64,000 nucleotides of DNA, taken from Candidatus Nanopelagicales bacterium (GTDB lineage: Bacteria > Actinomycetota > Actinomycetes > S36-B12). The stretch is from contig JAGYJP010000002.1 in assembly GCA_018402075.1 (NCBI GenBank), positions 558,001 to 622,000 of the forward strand. The letters are read 5' to 3'. Below the pieces are notes generated by a model that did no database searches, had not been told where the DNA came from, and saw nothing but the letters and a program-made list of their open reading frames with translations. Made by a program: the position numbers and the translations under genes. Shown here piece by piece: positions 28,963 to 37,955 of this stretch (positions are counted from its first letter, which is position 1; each line of letters starts with the position of its first letter).

Positions 28963-31608
28963 TCAATGTGCGGCGGCATCCCAGTTAGCCCCCGATCCGA
29001 TATTGACGTCAAGAGGTACCTTCAAGGACACTGCCGTCTCCATATTGAGTCGAACTAGTTCAGATACCTGCTCCAACTCCCCTGGGGCCACCTCCAGCAC
29101 GAGTTCATCGTGAACCTGCAACAAAAGGCGGGTTCCCAAATTCGCATATCGTAGGGCCGATTCCACTTTTAACATGGCAATTTTGACAATATCTGCGGCG
29201 CTTCCTTGAATAGGCGCATTCAATGCCATTCTCTCGGCTATCTCGCGCCGCTGACGATTCTCACTTGCCAAATCCGGTAAAGGGCGCCTGCGGCCAAAAA
29301 TAGTTTCGGTGTAGAGATTCTTGCGCGCAACTTCCACCACACGGGCTAAATAATCCCGAATACCCCCAAACCTACGAAAGTAATCATTCATTAATATGCG
29401 AGCATCTTCGGTGGATACATCAAGTTGTTGTGCCAGGCCATATGGCGAAAGACCATACGCTAATCCATAAGACATAGCTTTGATCTGTCGACGTAGCTCA
29501 GGTGTGACATTATCTACCTCGAAGACCTTGCGCGCGACAGTGTCGTGGAGATCCTCTCCACTCTTAAACGCCTCAATGAGCCCCGGATCCTCCGACAGAT
29601 GGGCCATGATTCGCAATTCAATTTGACTGTAATCGGCGGTGAGCAGGCAATCGAAACGATTTCCCACGACAAATGCGGCTCTAATGCGCCGCCCCTCTTC
29701 GGTTCGAATGGGAATGTTTTGTAGATTCGGATCTACAGAGGACAGTCGGCCGGTTGCGGCAACTGTCTGTTTAAAGGTGGTGTGAACCCTTGAATGGGTA
29801 TCCGCTAGCGGAATGAGTGACTCAACAGTTTGTCGAAGTTTGGCATCTTCACGCCAACTGAGGATCTGTTCCAATAGCGGATCACCCGTGGTGGCAAATA
29901 ATTGCTGTAAGGCCTCTGCATCTGTTGTAAACCCGGTTTTTATTTTCTTTGTTTTTGGTAAGCCGCGCTCAACAAAAAGAACTTCTTGTAGTTGCTTTGG
30001 GGATCCGAAGTTAAATTCTCTTCCCACGATCGCAAACCCAGCCGTCTCAGCTCGGGAAATTTTTGATGCGAGTTCCGTTGACAACTTTCTCAGAGCACCC
30101 ATATCGATTGCTATTCCCACGTGCTCCATTGTGCTCAGGACTGATTGAGTCGGTATCTCAATGTCTCGCAGCAGTGATTCCAGATCTGCCTTATGTAATC
30201 TTCTCGCCAATTCATGACCCAGCCGCGTGATGATTTGCGACTGGATACCTAGTGTCTTCGTGCTGGATTCATCCAGAAGGCTCAGCTGCTCTGGCTCTTG
30301 CTCAATAACTATTCCAAGAACTCTTTGAGCAATGTCGGGTAAAGCGTATGACCTTTGCCCGGGATCTAAAAGGTATGCACCCAAGCCCGTATCCATCACC
30401 ACACCTCGAGTGAGTTCTCCGTGGGTCTGCATAAACCAATCAAGCTCTTTCCCGCCATGAATTGTTTTCGGAATGGCCGGATTGGCAAGCCAATTCACAA
30501 GGGATGCGATCTCTGACTTCTTTATGTCGGTAACTACACAGCATCTTTCTTCAGTTGAACCCGCAATAGCGTGAATCACTCCGCTCCCCGCACCGAATTC
30601 ACCCGAGAATGCAATCGATACAGGATCTTTAATCGATACCAAATCCTGCATCGTATGACTCAACATGGGTTCTAGAAATTCAGATTCAATGACTCCCACT
30701 GATTTTTGTAGCGCAGTTGAGTCCATCACCGCGGACGGGAGCGCTTGAATTCGCGTGCGAAGTGCTTGAAATTGCAATGTGTCAAAAAGTGCAAAAACGT
30801 CATTAACGTTGAACTCCCGAACTGCAAGATCGTGCAGTTTGAGGTCCAAAGGAACATCACGCACAAGTTCAGTAATCTTTCTGTTGGTCAGAACCTGTGC
30901 GATATTGGCGCGGAGGGACTCCCCTACTTTTCCTGATATTTGATCAGCGTTCTCCACAATTGCAGACAAACTCCCGTATTGATTTATCCACTTCTCTGCC
31001 GTCTTTTCACCTACCCCGGGTACACCTGGCAAATTGTCACTCGGATCACCTCGAAGAGCTGCGTAATCGGGATATTGCGACGGTGTCAAGTTATATTTTT
31101 CCAACAACGATTCAGGTGTCATGTGCGCAAGGTCTGATACACCTTTGCGCGGGTACAGAATTGTGGTCGCAGGACTTATCAGAGCAAATGAATCCCGGTC
31201 GCCCGTAACCACCTCAGTGACAAATTTTTCCGAATCGGCGCGAGTGACCAATGTGGCGATCAGGTCATCGGCCTCGAAGCCTTCACGCTCTAGGGTCGTA
31301 ATAGCCACCGCGGCAAGGACCTCTTTAATGAGTTCCACCTGACCTTTGAATTCTTCGGGTGTTTTAACTCGGGTTGATTTGTACTCCGGATAGATATCGG
31401 TGCGAAAACTCTTCCGAGAGACATCGAACGCCACGGCGATATGAGACGGGTTGAACTCTTTCAAGAGGTTGATCAGCATCGATGTGAATCCATACACAGC
31501 ATTGGTAGGTGCACCCGTTGATGTCGTGAAATTATCTGGGGGTAAGGCAAAAAACGCCCGATAGGCCATGGAATGACCATCAATTAAGAGGAGTCTCTTC
31601 TGCGCCAC
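28963..31608 (-). CDS. polA: DNA polymerase I
   Basis: The 881-residue protein has a 5'-3' exonuclease domain (LLIDGHSMAYRAFFALP at the start), a central exonuclease-fold domain and a polymerase domain with motif A DYSQIELRIMAHLS, motif B RRQIKAMSYGLAYG and motif C QVHDELVLEV. The central domain lacks the DxE metal ligands of proofreading enzymes: the corresponding strand reads PVSIAFSGEFG. It should therefore not proofread, as is known for actinobacterial and Thermus PolA. It fills gaps in excision repair and removes primers. The GTG start is preceded by TAGTAT at exactly 6 nt with no Shine-Dalgarno. Confidence 0.96.
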   Translation of the reverse strand: MAQKRLLLIDGHSMAYRAFFALPPDNFTTSTGAPTNAVYGFTSMLINLLKEFNPSHIAVAFDVSRKSFRTDIYPEYKSTRVKTPEEFKGQVELIKEVLAAVAITTLEREGFEADDLIATLVTRADSEKFVTEVVTGDRDSFALISPATTILYPRKGVSDLAHMTPESLLEKYNLTPSQYPDYAALRGDPSDNLPGVPGVGEKTAEKWINQYGSLSAIVENADQISGKVGESLRANIAQVLTNRKITELVRDVPLDLKLHDLAVREFNVNDVFALFDTLQFQALRTRIQALPSAVMDSTALQKSVGVIESEFLEPMLSHTMQDLVSIKDPVSIAFSGEFGAGSGVIHAIAGSTEERCCVVTDIKKSEIASLVNWLANPAIPKTIHGGKELDWFMQTHGELTRGVVMDTGLGAYLLDPGQRSYALPDIAQRVLGIVIEQEPEQLSLLDESSTKTLGIQSQIITRLGHELARRLHKADLESLLRDIEIPTQSVLSTMEHVGIAIDMGALRKLSTELASKISRAETAGFAIVGREFNFGSPKQLQEVLFVERGLPKTKKIKTGFTTDAEALQQLFATTGDPLLEQILSWREDAKLRQTVESLIPLADTHSRVHTTFKQTVAATGRLSSVDPNLQNIPIRTEEGRRIRAAFVVGNRFDCLLTADYSQIELRIMAHLSEDPGLIEAFKSGEDLHDTVARKVFEVDNVTPELRRQIKAMSYGLAYGLSPYGLAQQLDVSTEDARILMNDYFRRFGGIRDYLARVVEVARKNLYTETIFGRRRPLPDLASENRQRREIAERMALNAPIQGSAADIVKIAMLKVESALRYANLGTRLLLQVHDELVLEVAPGELEQVSELVRLNMETAVSLKVPLDVNIGSGANWDAAAH

Positions 31609-31614
31609 ACAGCG

Positions 31615-31620
31615 ATACTA
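31615..31620 (-). promoter_or_regulatory. Putative leaderless promoter -10 (TAGTAT) for polA
   Basis: On the reverse strand TAGTAT, CGCTGT (6 nt), then the GTG start of polA. A weak -35 TTAAGT lies 17 nt further upstream (31638-31643). Confidence 0.5.
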
Positions 31621-31669
31621 GGGTGTTTCGATCAGCGACTTAAATTGCCAAGGTCTAGGCTGACCCACC

Positions 31670-32113
31670 ATGACGGTTACTGACGTTACTGAGCAGGTGA
31701 AGAACATAGGCATGGGTGCTCTCGGAGACAGGATGGGTATCGAATATCTCTCTGCCGAGATAGATGAGCGGGGTTTTGCCCGCGTGACAGCCAGTATGCC
31801 GGTTGAGGGGAACACGCAACCTTATGGATTGCTCCATGGGGGCGCAAATGCGGTTCTAGCGGAATCGCTGGGCTCTGTAGCATCTGGCATCACCGCCCAC
31901 ACCATTTTGGGCGATGGGCATATTGTGGTCGGAATTGACCTGAATTGCACTCACCATAAATCTGCGCGCACCGGGAGGGTTTTTGGTAATGCCAGGATTA
32001 TCTCGGCGGGAAAAACCATCATTTCTTCGCAGATCGAGATCACCGATGATGCGAACCTGTTGATTTGCACAGCTCGCCTCACATGCGTGGTTCGATCAGT
32101 CGCACAAGGCTAG
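31670..32113 (+). CDS. PaaI-family hotdog thioesterase
   Basis: The 147-residue protein has the hotdog thioesterase pattern: QPYGLLHGGANAVLAES at about residues 44-60 (HGG and the catalytic Glu region) and VGIDLNCTHHKSARTG at about 82-97. It should hydrolyse an acyl- or aryl-CoA thioester. PaaI and 1,4-dihydroxy-2-naphthoyl-CoA hydrolase share this pattern, and the substrate cannot be settled from sequence. It is divergent from polA over 61 bp. TAGGCT lies 8 nt before the ATG, with no Shine-Dalgarno, so the transcript may have almost no leader. Confidence 0.85.
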   Translation: MTVTDVTEQVKNIGMGALGDRMGIEYLSAEIDERGFARVTASMPVEGNTQPYGLLHGGANAVLAESLGSVASGITAHTILGDGHIVVGIDLNCTHHKSARTGRVFGNARIISAGKTIISSQIEITDDANLLICTARLTCVVRSVAQG

Positions 32114-32334
32114 TTCTCCGGATGTAACCCAAACTTCTCAAAGACCAGGACCTCCGTCAACGGGAACAATGGGGTAACGATCCCTATTTTCTCCAAATTT
32201 AAGTTCCCTTATTGCTCAAATATGGGTAGGTTCTGGCAAGTCCTGTTTTCGCCGTCGTGGGCAAAGAAGGTCAAGGCATGGAAACAGTGACATTGTTGAG
32301 ATGTCAAAATCGGCAAATCTGGAGGTACAACCCG

Positions 32335-33621
32335 GTGCTGAAAAGCCTCAGAAATGCACTAGGCATAGCCATTTTGGCCCTGGTGGCGCTCATGACCGTC
32401 GGGGGTTTGTCTCCCGCTCATGCTGCCGACACCGATATAAACGGAGTCCTCAGCACCCCTGCCGGCGTAACCGTCGAAGGTGTAGTGATCTCAGTCACAT
32501 CCGAAGACGGATTTTCTGGTTCGGCTACCACCGGCCCCGATGGCTCATTTTCCATTCCATTGCCCGCCGGCGGCACGTATACCGTGGAAATCGATATTGG
32601 ATCCTTCCCCGAGGGAATTACTCTCGCGCGCGAAGATGACGTCTCCCGGTCCCTTTTGGTGCTCGGCGGTTCCAAAAAGCTCTTGATTCCCCTCGCCGAA
32701 GGTGGAGACTCAGGAGGTATTGGCACCACAACAGGCATAACCGTCGATTTAGTTATTCAGTTGTTTTTTGACGGCATCCTCTATGGATTATTGATCGCCC
32801 TAGCCGCTCTTGGACTGAGCCTGGTTTTCGGCACCACCGGTCTCACAAACTTTTCCCACGGCGAACTTCTCACGCTAGGAGCCTTCACGGCATTAGCCCT
32901 GAACCAAGCAGGCCTGAATATCATCATTGCCGGTCCCATTGCGATTGTTTTCGCCGCTTTCGCCTACGGATGGGGGCAAAACAAGATCCTGTGGCGACCC
33001 TTGCGTCGGCGCAAGACCGGCCTTATCGCTGCCATGATTGTGAGCATCGGCCTCGCCATCGTGCTGCGGTACACCATTGCACTCATTTTCGGCTCTGGGC
33101 CGCAGACTTATCTGCAGTTTGCCGGTCAGGCCGGAATCCAAATTGGGCCATTTAATACCACGCCAAAGGCCCTGATTTTGGGTGGCTTGGCTGCCATCGC
33201 ACTGACGATTACGGTGATATGGCTTCAACGATCCAGAATCGGCAAGGCTACCCGTGCGGTCTCGGATAACCCCGCACTCGCATCCGCAACCGGAATTGAT
33301 GTGGAGCGCGTTATTGCGGTGGTGTGGATTGTCGGTGCTGGGTTAGCTGCATTCGCGGGTGTCTATCTTGGCATGACTCAAAGTTCCATCTGGAATATGG
33401 GCCAGCGCATTCTCCTTGTGCTCTTCGCGGCAGTTATTTTGGGTGGCCTAGGCACCGTATATGGCGCCATTGTCGGGGCACTTGTTGTCGGTGTTTTCAT
33501 TAACATGACTACCTTGATTATTCCCACGGAAATGAAAACCGTTGGTGCACTTTTCCTTATGATCATTATTTTGTTGGTGAGGCCTCAAGGATTGCTGGGT
33601 CGTAAGGAGAGGGTCGGTTAG
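32335..33621 (+). CDS. livH: Branched-chain amino acid ABC permease LivH with N-terminal secreted domain
   Basis: The GTG at 32335 follows GGAGG with 9 nt spacing and opens a clean signal peptide (VLKSLRNALG..., cleavage after SPAHA, residue 30); in-frame starts at 32257 and 32278 have no such support. Residues 31-122 form a beta-rich domain with the pattern of carboxypeptidase-regulatory or prealbumin-like folds (TGPDGSFSIPLPAGGTYTVEI). A glycine-rich linker leads to a complete LivH permease (about 136-428) with SLVFGTTGLTNFSHGE and a C-terminal RPQGLLGR. A normal LivH is about 290-310 residues without this domain. It should form the channel with LivM. The domain is predicted to lie outside the membrane. 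The upstream spacer (32114-32334) holds a 6-bp inverted repeat TGACAT/ATGTCA at 32288-32306. Confidence 0.9.
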   Translation: MLKSLRNALGIAILALVALMTVGGLSPAHAADTDINGVLSTPAGVTVEGVVISVTSEDGFSGSATTGPDGSFSIPLPAGGTYTVEIDIGSFPEGITLAREDDVSRSLLVLGGSKKLLIPLAEGGDSGGIGTTTGITVDLVIQLFFDGILYGLLIALAALGLSLVFGTTGLTNFSHGELLTLGAFTALALNQAGLNIIIAGPIAIVFAAFAYGWGQNKILWRPLRRRKTGLIAAMIVSIGLAIVLRYTIALIFGSGPQTYLQFAGQAGIQIGPFNTTPKALILGGLAAIALTITVIWLQRSRIGKATRAVSDNPALASATGIDVERVIAVVWIVGAGLAAFAGVYLGMTQSSIWNMGQRILLVLFAAVILGGLGTVYGAIVGALVVGVFINMTTLIIPTEMKTVGALFLMIIILLVRPQGLLGRKERVG

Positions 33622-33623
33622 CC

Positions 33624-34613
33624 ATGGACTTCTCCATTATTCTGTCACAAACGCTCACTCAAGCCATTGGCATTACTGCCATTATTTACTGCCTTGCCGC
33701 TATTGGGCTAAACGTTCAATTCGGCTATACCGGGTTGTTGAACTTCGGGCAGGTTGCGTTCGTTGCTGCGGGAGCATACGCCGTGGGTGTTGTGGTATTT
33801 ACCTTCGATTTGAGTTTGTGGCTGGCCATTTTGGTGGGTATCGTCGCAGCAACGCTGCTGGCCCTTCTCTTAGGTATTCCCACCCTGCGATTGCGCGCTG
33901 ATTACCTCGCAATTGTGACCATTGCTGCCAGCGAATTACTCAGATTGCTTGTTCGCTCTATTGCATTTAAGGATGTCTTTGGCGGGGCCCAGGGGATTAA
34001 TGGCAAGTTAGGTCAACAGTTCCACGACCTCAATCCCCTGCCCAGCGATTTTCAGGCTCTTCCCGTCCTGACATGGACGAGACAAGATCTGTGGGTCGTC
34101 ATTGTGGGCTGGGTCTTAGTGGCCCTTTTCACATTGTTGGTGTGGGGTCTGGTTCGAAGCCCATGGGGACGTGTCGTGAAAGGCATTCGCGAAGACGAGG
34201 ATGCTGTAGTTTCCCTCGGAAAGAACGTCTTCGTTTATAAGATGCAGGCGCTCGTGCTTGGTGGAATCATCGGCGCCTTTGGCGGTATCGTATGGGCCGT
34301 TGCGAAACAGTCAGTGCAACCAGACACCTTCCAGCCGGACTTCACATTCTTTGTGTACACGATCCTTCTCCTTGGTGGAGCCGCCCGAGTGTTCGGACCG
34401 ATCGTGGGAACCATCATCTTCTGGTTCCTCCTTACCGGGATCGGTGAAGTGCTCAGCCAAGCAATTAATGCTGGCTACATCGACTTCCTATCCTCCACCG
34501 ACGTGGGATCAATTCGATTCATCCTGATGGGACTTGGACTCATGCTCCTGATGATCTTCCGTCCCCAAGGAATTTTCGGCGACCGAAAGGAGTTGGCCCT
34601 CGATGCCCGCTAG
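33624..34613 (+). CDS. livM: Branched-chain amino acid ABC permease LivM
   Basis: The 329-residue membrane protein has about nine spans and the LivM hallmarks LNVQFGYTGLLNFGQVAF near residue 28, LRADYLAIVTIAASELLRL near 95, and a C-terminal FRPQGIFG. It pairs with LivH in the importer. A GGAGAGGG motif lies 10 nt before the ATG, inside the livH end. The last 11 nt overlap the start of livG. Confidence 0.95.
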   Translation: MDFSIILSQTLTQAIGITAIIYCLAAIGLNVQFGYTGLLNFGQVAFVAAGAYAVGVVVFTFDLSLWLAILVGIVAATLLALLLGIPTLRLRADYLAIVTIAASELLRLLVRSIAFKDVFGGAQGINGKLGQQFHDLNPLPSDFQALPVLTWTRQDLWVVIVGWVLVALFTLLVWGLVRSPWGRVVKGIREDEDAVVSLGKNVFVYKMQALVLGGIIGAFGGIVWAVAKQSVQPDTFQPDFTFFVYTILLLGGAARVFGPIVGTIIFWFLLTGIGEVLSQAINAGYIDFLSSTDVGSIRFILMGLGLMLLMIFRPQGIFGDRKELALDAR

Positions 34614-35520
34614 CACACTGGAACCGGACGCTCCCGCAGGTCGCCGTGCTGCCCACGCTGCACTGGAGAATTTGGAACAGATCCCAGGGGTCTCAAAACC
34701 AGACCCGATTTTGGTCGCTGACCATGTCAGTCGACAATTTGGCGGCCTGAAAGCCGTAGACGTCGCCCATGTGGAGATTCAACGTGGCGCAATCACAGCT
34801 CTTATTGGTCCAAATGGCGCAGGGAAAACAACACTGTTTAACCTCCTCACCGGGTTCGATAAACCCGATAGCGGCAAATGGACATTCAATGACCGGCAGA
34901 TAGCAGGAACGGCTCCGTATCGGCTCGCTCGCATGGGCATGGTGCGCACATTTCAACTCACCAAAGCGCTATCCCGGATGACAGTCATGGATAACATGCG
35001 ACTGGGCGCAAAAGGCCAAACAGGGGAAAGGTTTTTTGCTTCCCTGCTGCCATTCACTTGGAAGGCACAGGAAAAGGCCAATGAAAAAAGGGCCCTGGAT
35101 TTGCTCGCACGATTTAATCTTGATGAAAAAATCGACGATTTCGCCGGATCGCTCTCGGGTGGCCAGCGCAAGCTCCTCGAAATGGCCCGAGCCCTAATGG
35201 CCAATCCCGACATCATCATGCTTGATGAGCCCATGGCCGGAGTGAATCCGGCTTTAACGCAAAGTTTGCTCGGTCACATCAAGAATATTCGAGAAGAAGG
35301 CACCACGGTTCTTTTCGTTGAACATGACATGGACATGGTGCACGACATCAGCGACTGGGTAATTGTGATGGCCCAAGGGGAGATTATTGCTGAAGGCCCC
35401 CCCGATGCTGTCATGAAGAACCCTCAGGTAATCGATGCCTACCTCGGAGCCCACTATGACAAGGCTCTCACCGCAGACGGATCCGCCCTAACCAACTCAC
35501 CTGCAGGAGACACCAAGTGA
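34603..35520 (+). CDS. livG: Branched-chain amino acid ABC ATPase LivG
   Basis: The 305-residue ATPase has Walker A GPNGAGKTT (about residue 69), signature LSGGQRKLLEMARAL and Walker B with the LivG-specific IIMLDEPMAGVNP. The N terminus carries about 35 residues ahead of the usual start (ILVADHVSRQFGGLKAV), and the C terminus has a tail of about 20 residues. It energises uptake together with LivF. It overlaps livM by 11 nt and livF by 4 nt (GTGA). Confidence 0.95.
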   Translation: MPASTLEPDAPAGRRAAHAALENLEQIPGVSKPDPILVADHVSRQFGGLKAVDVAHVEIQRGAITALIGPNGAGKTTLFNLLTGFDKPDSGKWTFNDRQIAGTAPYRLARMGMVRTFQLTKALSRMTVMDNMRLGAKGQTGERFFASLLPFTWKAQEKANEKRALDLLARFNLDEKIDDFAGSLSGGQRKLLEMARALMANPDIIMLDEPMAGVNPALTQSLLGHIKNIREEGTTVLFVEHDMDMVHDISDWVIVMAQGEIIAEGPPDAVMKNPQVIDAYLGAHYDKALTADGSALTNSPAGDTK

Positions 35521-36383
35521 CTTTCACCGAACCCAGTGACCTTCCCAATGAGGACAGCCCCGACAATCCAGCTGTCTTCGAATCAGATATCGACATCAAT
35601 GCCTCGCAATTGGCGGAGCCCACTCCTGCTACACCTGAGCAAATTCATGCCGCCCAGTCGGTCAATGCCCTCATTCGCGCTGATAACCTGTACGCAGGTT
35701 ATTTTCCGGGCGTAAACATTCTCAATGGAGCCGATCTCTACGCACATGACGGTGAACTCGTCGGCATTATTGGACCCAATGGGGCGGGTAAATCGACACT
35801 ATTGAAGGCGCTTTTCGGGCTTGTCCATATTAATTCCGGCGATGTCATCCTTCGGGAAGAAAACATTACGAATTTGCGAGCCGACCAGCTCGTGAAACGC
35901 GGAGTGGGCTTCGTACCTCAAACCAATAACGTTTTCCCATCGCTGACCATTGAAGAAAACATGCAAATGGGAGCATTCCAGGACCCCAAAGCCTTCACTG
36001 GGCGCTTTGAAGAGGTTGTGAGTCTATTCCCGACTCTTGGGGTTAGGCGCAAGCAGCGCGCCGGTTCGTTATCCGGAGGAGAGCGACAAATGGTCGCGAT
36101 GGGTCGCGCACTCATGATGAACCCCAGTGTGCTCCTCCTCGATGAACCCAGTGCCGGCCTCAGCCCTGCGCTCCAGGATGAAGTTTTTGTGCGGGTGCGG
36201 GAAATCAATGCCACGGGTGTCACCGTGATTATCGTGGAACAGAATGCCCGCAGGTGCCTCCAAATTGTGGACCGCGGTTACGTCCTTGATCAGGGTAAGA
36301 ACGCCTATACGGGAACAGGCCAGTCGCTGGCAAATGACCCTAAGGTTGTAGAACTATATTTAGGGACCCTGGCAAAAGTCTAA
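35517..36383 (+). CDS. livF: Branched-chain amino acid ABC ATPase LivF
   Basis: The 288-residue ATPase has Walker A GPNGAGKSTLLKALFG, signature LSGGERQMVAMGRALM and Walker B LLLDEPSAGLSP. The core starts near residue 52 (LIRADNLYAGYFPGVNILNG), so there is an extra acidic, proline-rich N-terminal extension of about 50 residues, which ordinary LivF (about 235 residues) lacks. The GTG start overlaps the livG stop. It is the last gene of livH-livM-livG-livF and is followed by a bidirectional terminator shared with livK. Confidence 0.94.
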   Translation: MTFTEPSDLPNEDSPDNPAVFESDIDINASQLAEPTPATPEQIHAAQSVNALIRADNLYAGYFPGVNILNGADLYAHDGELVGIIGPNGAGKSTLLKALFGLVHINSGDVILREENITNLRADQLVKRGVGFVPQTNNVFPSLTIEENMQMGAFQDPKAFTGRFEEVVSLFPTLGVRRKQRAGSLSGGERQMVAMGRALMMNPSVLLLDEPSAGLSPALQDEVFVRVREINATGVTVIIVEQNARRCLQIVDRGYVLDQGKNAYTGTGQSLANDPKVVELYLGTLAKV

Positions 36384-36437
36384 ATCTCGCTCTCCTACCA
36401 GTCATGCTCAACCCGCACCATTTGCGACAAACATGCG

Positions 36438-36484
36438 AAGGGGCCCGCATCCATTTGGATGATCCAGGTGGATGCGGGCCCCTT
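36438..36484. terminator. Strong bidirectional hairpin between livF and livK
   Basis: AAGGGGCCCGCATCCA (36438-36453) and TGGATGCGGGCCCCTT (36469-36484) form a perfect 16-bp stem with a 15-nt loop that itself contains TGGAT-G-ATCCA. It lies between the ends of the convergent livF and livK. The T-run is short (the A-T pairs at the stem base only), but the length and symmetry fit a two-way terminator. It is the most stable intergenic hairpin I found in the window. Confidence 0.8.
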
Positions 36485-36498
36485 GCTTATGAGAATGC

Positions 36499-37809
36499 TT
36501 ACGGAAGCGGCACAATCGCTGTGACGGAACCGATTTCGCTGAACTCAGTGTTGCTTGTGTATTCGTTGATGGAGATGGTTCCCTCTAGGAGGTCTCCGTA
36601 CTCATTGAAATCGCCAGGTCCGGTTACACCGTCATAGTCGATTTCACTTCCGGCGGCAATCAGAGCGACGCAGTCGGCGTAGGTGTTGCACTTTTCGCCG
36701 CCGTTGCCTGCAACCTCAGGAAGCGCTGCTGCAATATCAGTTCCACTGGCACAACCAGCCTTCTCAGCTGCAAGGGCGATCAGCGTTGCTGCATCGTATG
36801 ACTGAGGACCATAGGTGAAGTCGGTCAAGGATGGGTCAAACGCAGCCATCTGGTCGTAGAAGTCCTGGAGGTCAATGGAACCGGTTGGGATTGTTCCCAC
36901 GACGCCATCCATGGTTCCTGCAGGGAAGTTCTCGAACGCCGTGGCGGAAAGGTTTCCGTCAACGAGGTAGAGTTGAATTTGCTGCGGTCCAACGTCCTGC
37001 TTGATCATTTCCTGTAGCAGCTTGACTGTTTCTTCGAAACCAATCACGGTGACTGCCTGAGGTCCACCAGCCTTGATTTCAGCAACTTCTGCCTCGAAAG
37101 ACGGAGCTGCTGGATCGTAGAGAAGGTTGCTGGTCACGGTACCGCCAGCTGCTTCGAAATCCTTCACAGTTGCAGCTGCGAGGCCTTCACCATAAGGATC
37201 CTGACGAGCGATAACAGCCATGGAGGTCACTCCACTGTCCACTGCCTGAGCGGCGATAACTGCACCCTGGAGAACGTCTGAAGGTGAGTTACGGAAGTAG
37301 AGACCATTGTCTGGGTAGGTGGTCAGTGCTGGAGCTGTGTTAGCCGGTGAGAACTGAACAACACCATTGGATGTGATCTTGTCGATCACCGTGAGGGACA
37401 CACCGGATGACGCAGCACCGATGATTGCCTGCACGCCCTGAGCGAGCTGGGAATCAACTGTCTGGCTGGCGATATCAGTTGTTGTGTCGCCAGAGTCACC
37501 CTCGATGTAGGTCACTGGGGAACCAAGCACGCCACCAGCAGCATCGATATCTGCGAGTGCCATCTCGACGCCTGCGAACTCGGGTGGTCCGAGGAAGGCA
37601 AGGTCACCTGTTGCTGGAAGCATTGTGCCCAGAATCAGGGTTGGGTTCTGGCAGTCGGCTGCCGCTGTTTCTTCAGCGGTAGCTTCAGCCGAGGTTTCTT
37701 CTGTGGTGGCACCGGCTTCGGTGTCTCCGCTATCACTGCTGCAGGCAGCTAGAGCGAGAGATGCCGCACCCAGTACAGCCACGGTCTTGAGGACCATAGT
37801 GCGCTTCAT
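36499..37809 (-). CDS. livK: Branched-chain amino acid ABC substrate-binding lipoprotein
   Basis: The 436-residue protein has a lipoprotein signal (MKRTMVLKTVAVLGAASLAL, lipobox AAC at residues 20-22), an acidic Thr/Glu linker, and a type I periplasmic-binding fold of the Leu/Ile/Val family (LGTMLPATGDLAFLGPPEF, then AVIARQDPYGEGLA). It captures substrate outside the membrane for LivHMGF. The ATG at 37809 has AAGGAG 5 nt upstream; an upstream in-frame ATG at 37866 does not. Unusually for an operon, it is encoded on the opposite strand, convergent with livF. Confidence 0.94.
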   Translation of the reverse strand: MKRTMVLKTVAVLGAASLALAACSSDSGDTEAGATTEETSAEATAEETAAADCQNPTLILGTMLPATGDLAFLGPPEFAGVEMALADIDAAGGVLGSPVTYIEGDSGDTTTDIASQTVDSQLAQGVQAIIGAASSGVSLTVIDKITSNGVVQFSPANTAPALTTYPDNGLYFRNSPSDVLQGAVIAAQAVDSGVTSMAVIARQDPYGEGLAAATVKDFEAAGGTVTSNLLYDPAAPSFEAEVAEIKAGGPQAVTVIGFEETVKLLQEMIKQDVGPQQIQLYLVDGNLSATAFENFPAGTMDGVVGTIPTGSIDLQDFYDQMAAFDPSLTDFTYGPQSYDAATLIALAAEKAGCASGTDIAAALPEVAGNGGEKCNTYADCVALIAAGSEIDYDGVTGPGDFNEYGDLLEGTISINEYTSNTEFSEIGSVTAIVPLP

Positions 37810-37876
37810 GCATTCTCCTTGATCAAAGTGATGTCGACGCTCGCCGACACCGAGAAAGAGGGCCACAAATCAACCC

Positions 37877-37904
37877 ATCGTTACCTAAGACTATGTCGTG
37901 TCAA
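37877..37904 (-). promoter_or_regulatory. Probable livK promoter
   Basis: On the reverse strand a perfect -35 TTGACA (37899-37904), a 16-nt spacer and AACGAT (37877-37882) lie about 70 nt upstream of the livK start. This predicts a leader of about 60 nt ending in the AAGGAG ribosome-binding site. Confidence 0.45.
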
Positions 37905-37955
37905 GGTGATTTGAGTAGTCGCCTACCCCTGTTATCCATATTTGTAATGCGAATG

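Noticed and set aside
32171..32190. Possible terminator after the thioesterase gene (GGGGT-AACG-ATCCC then TATTTT)
   Set aside because: The stem is only 5 bp with a wobble pair and the T-run is interrupted, too weak to call.
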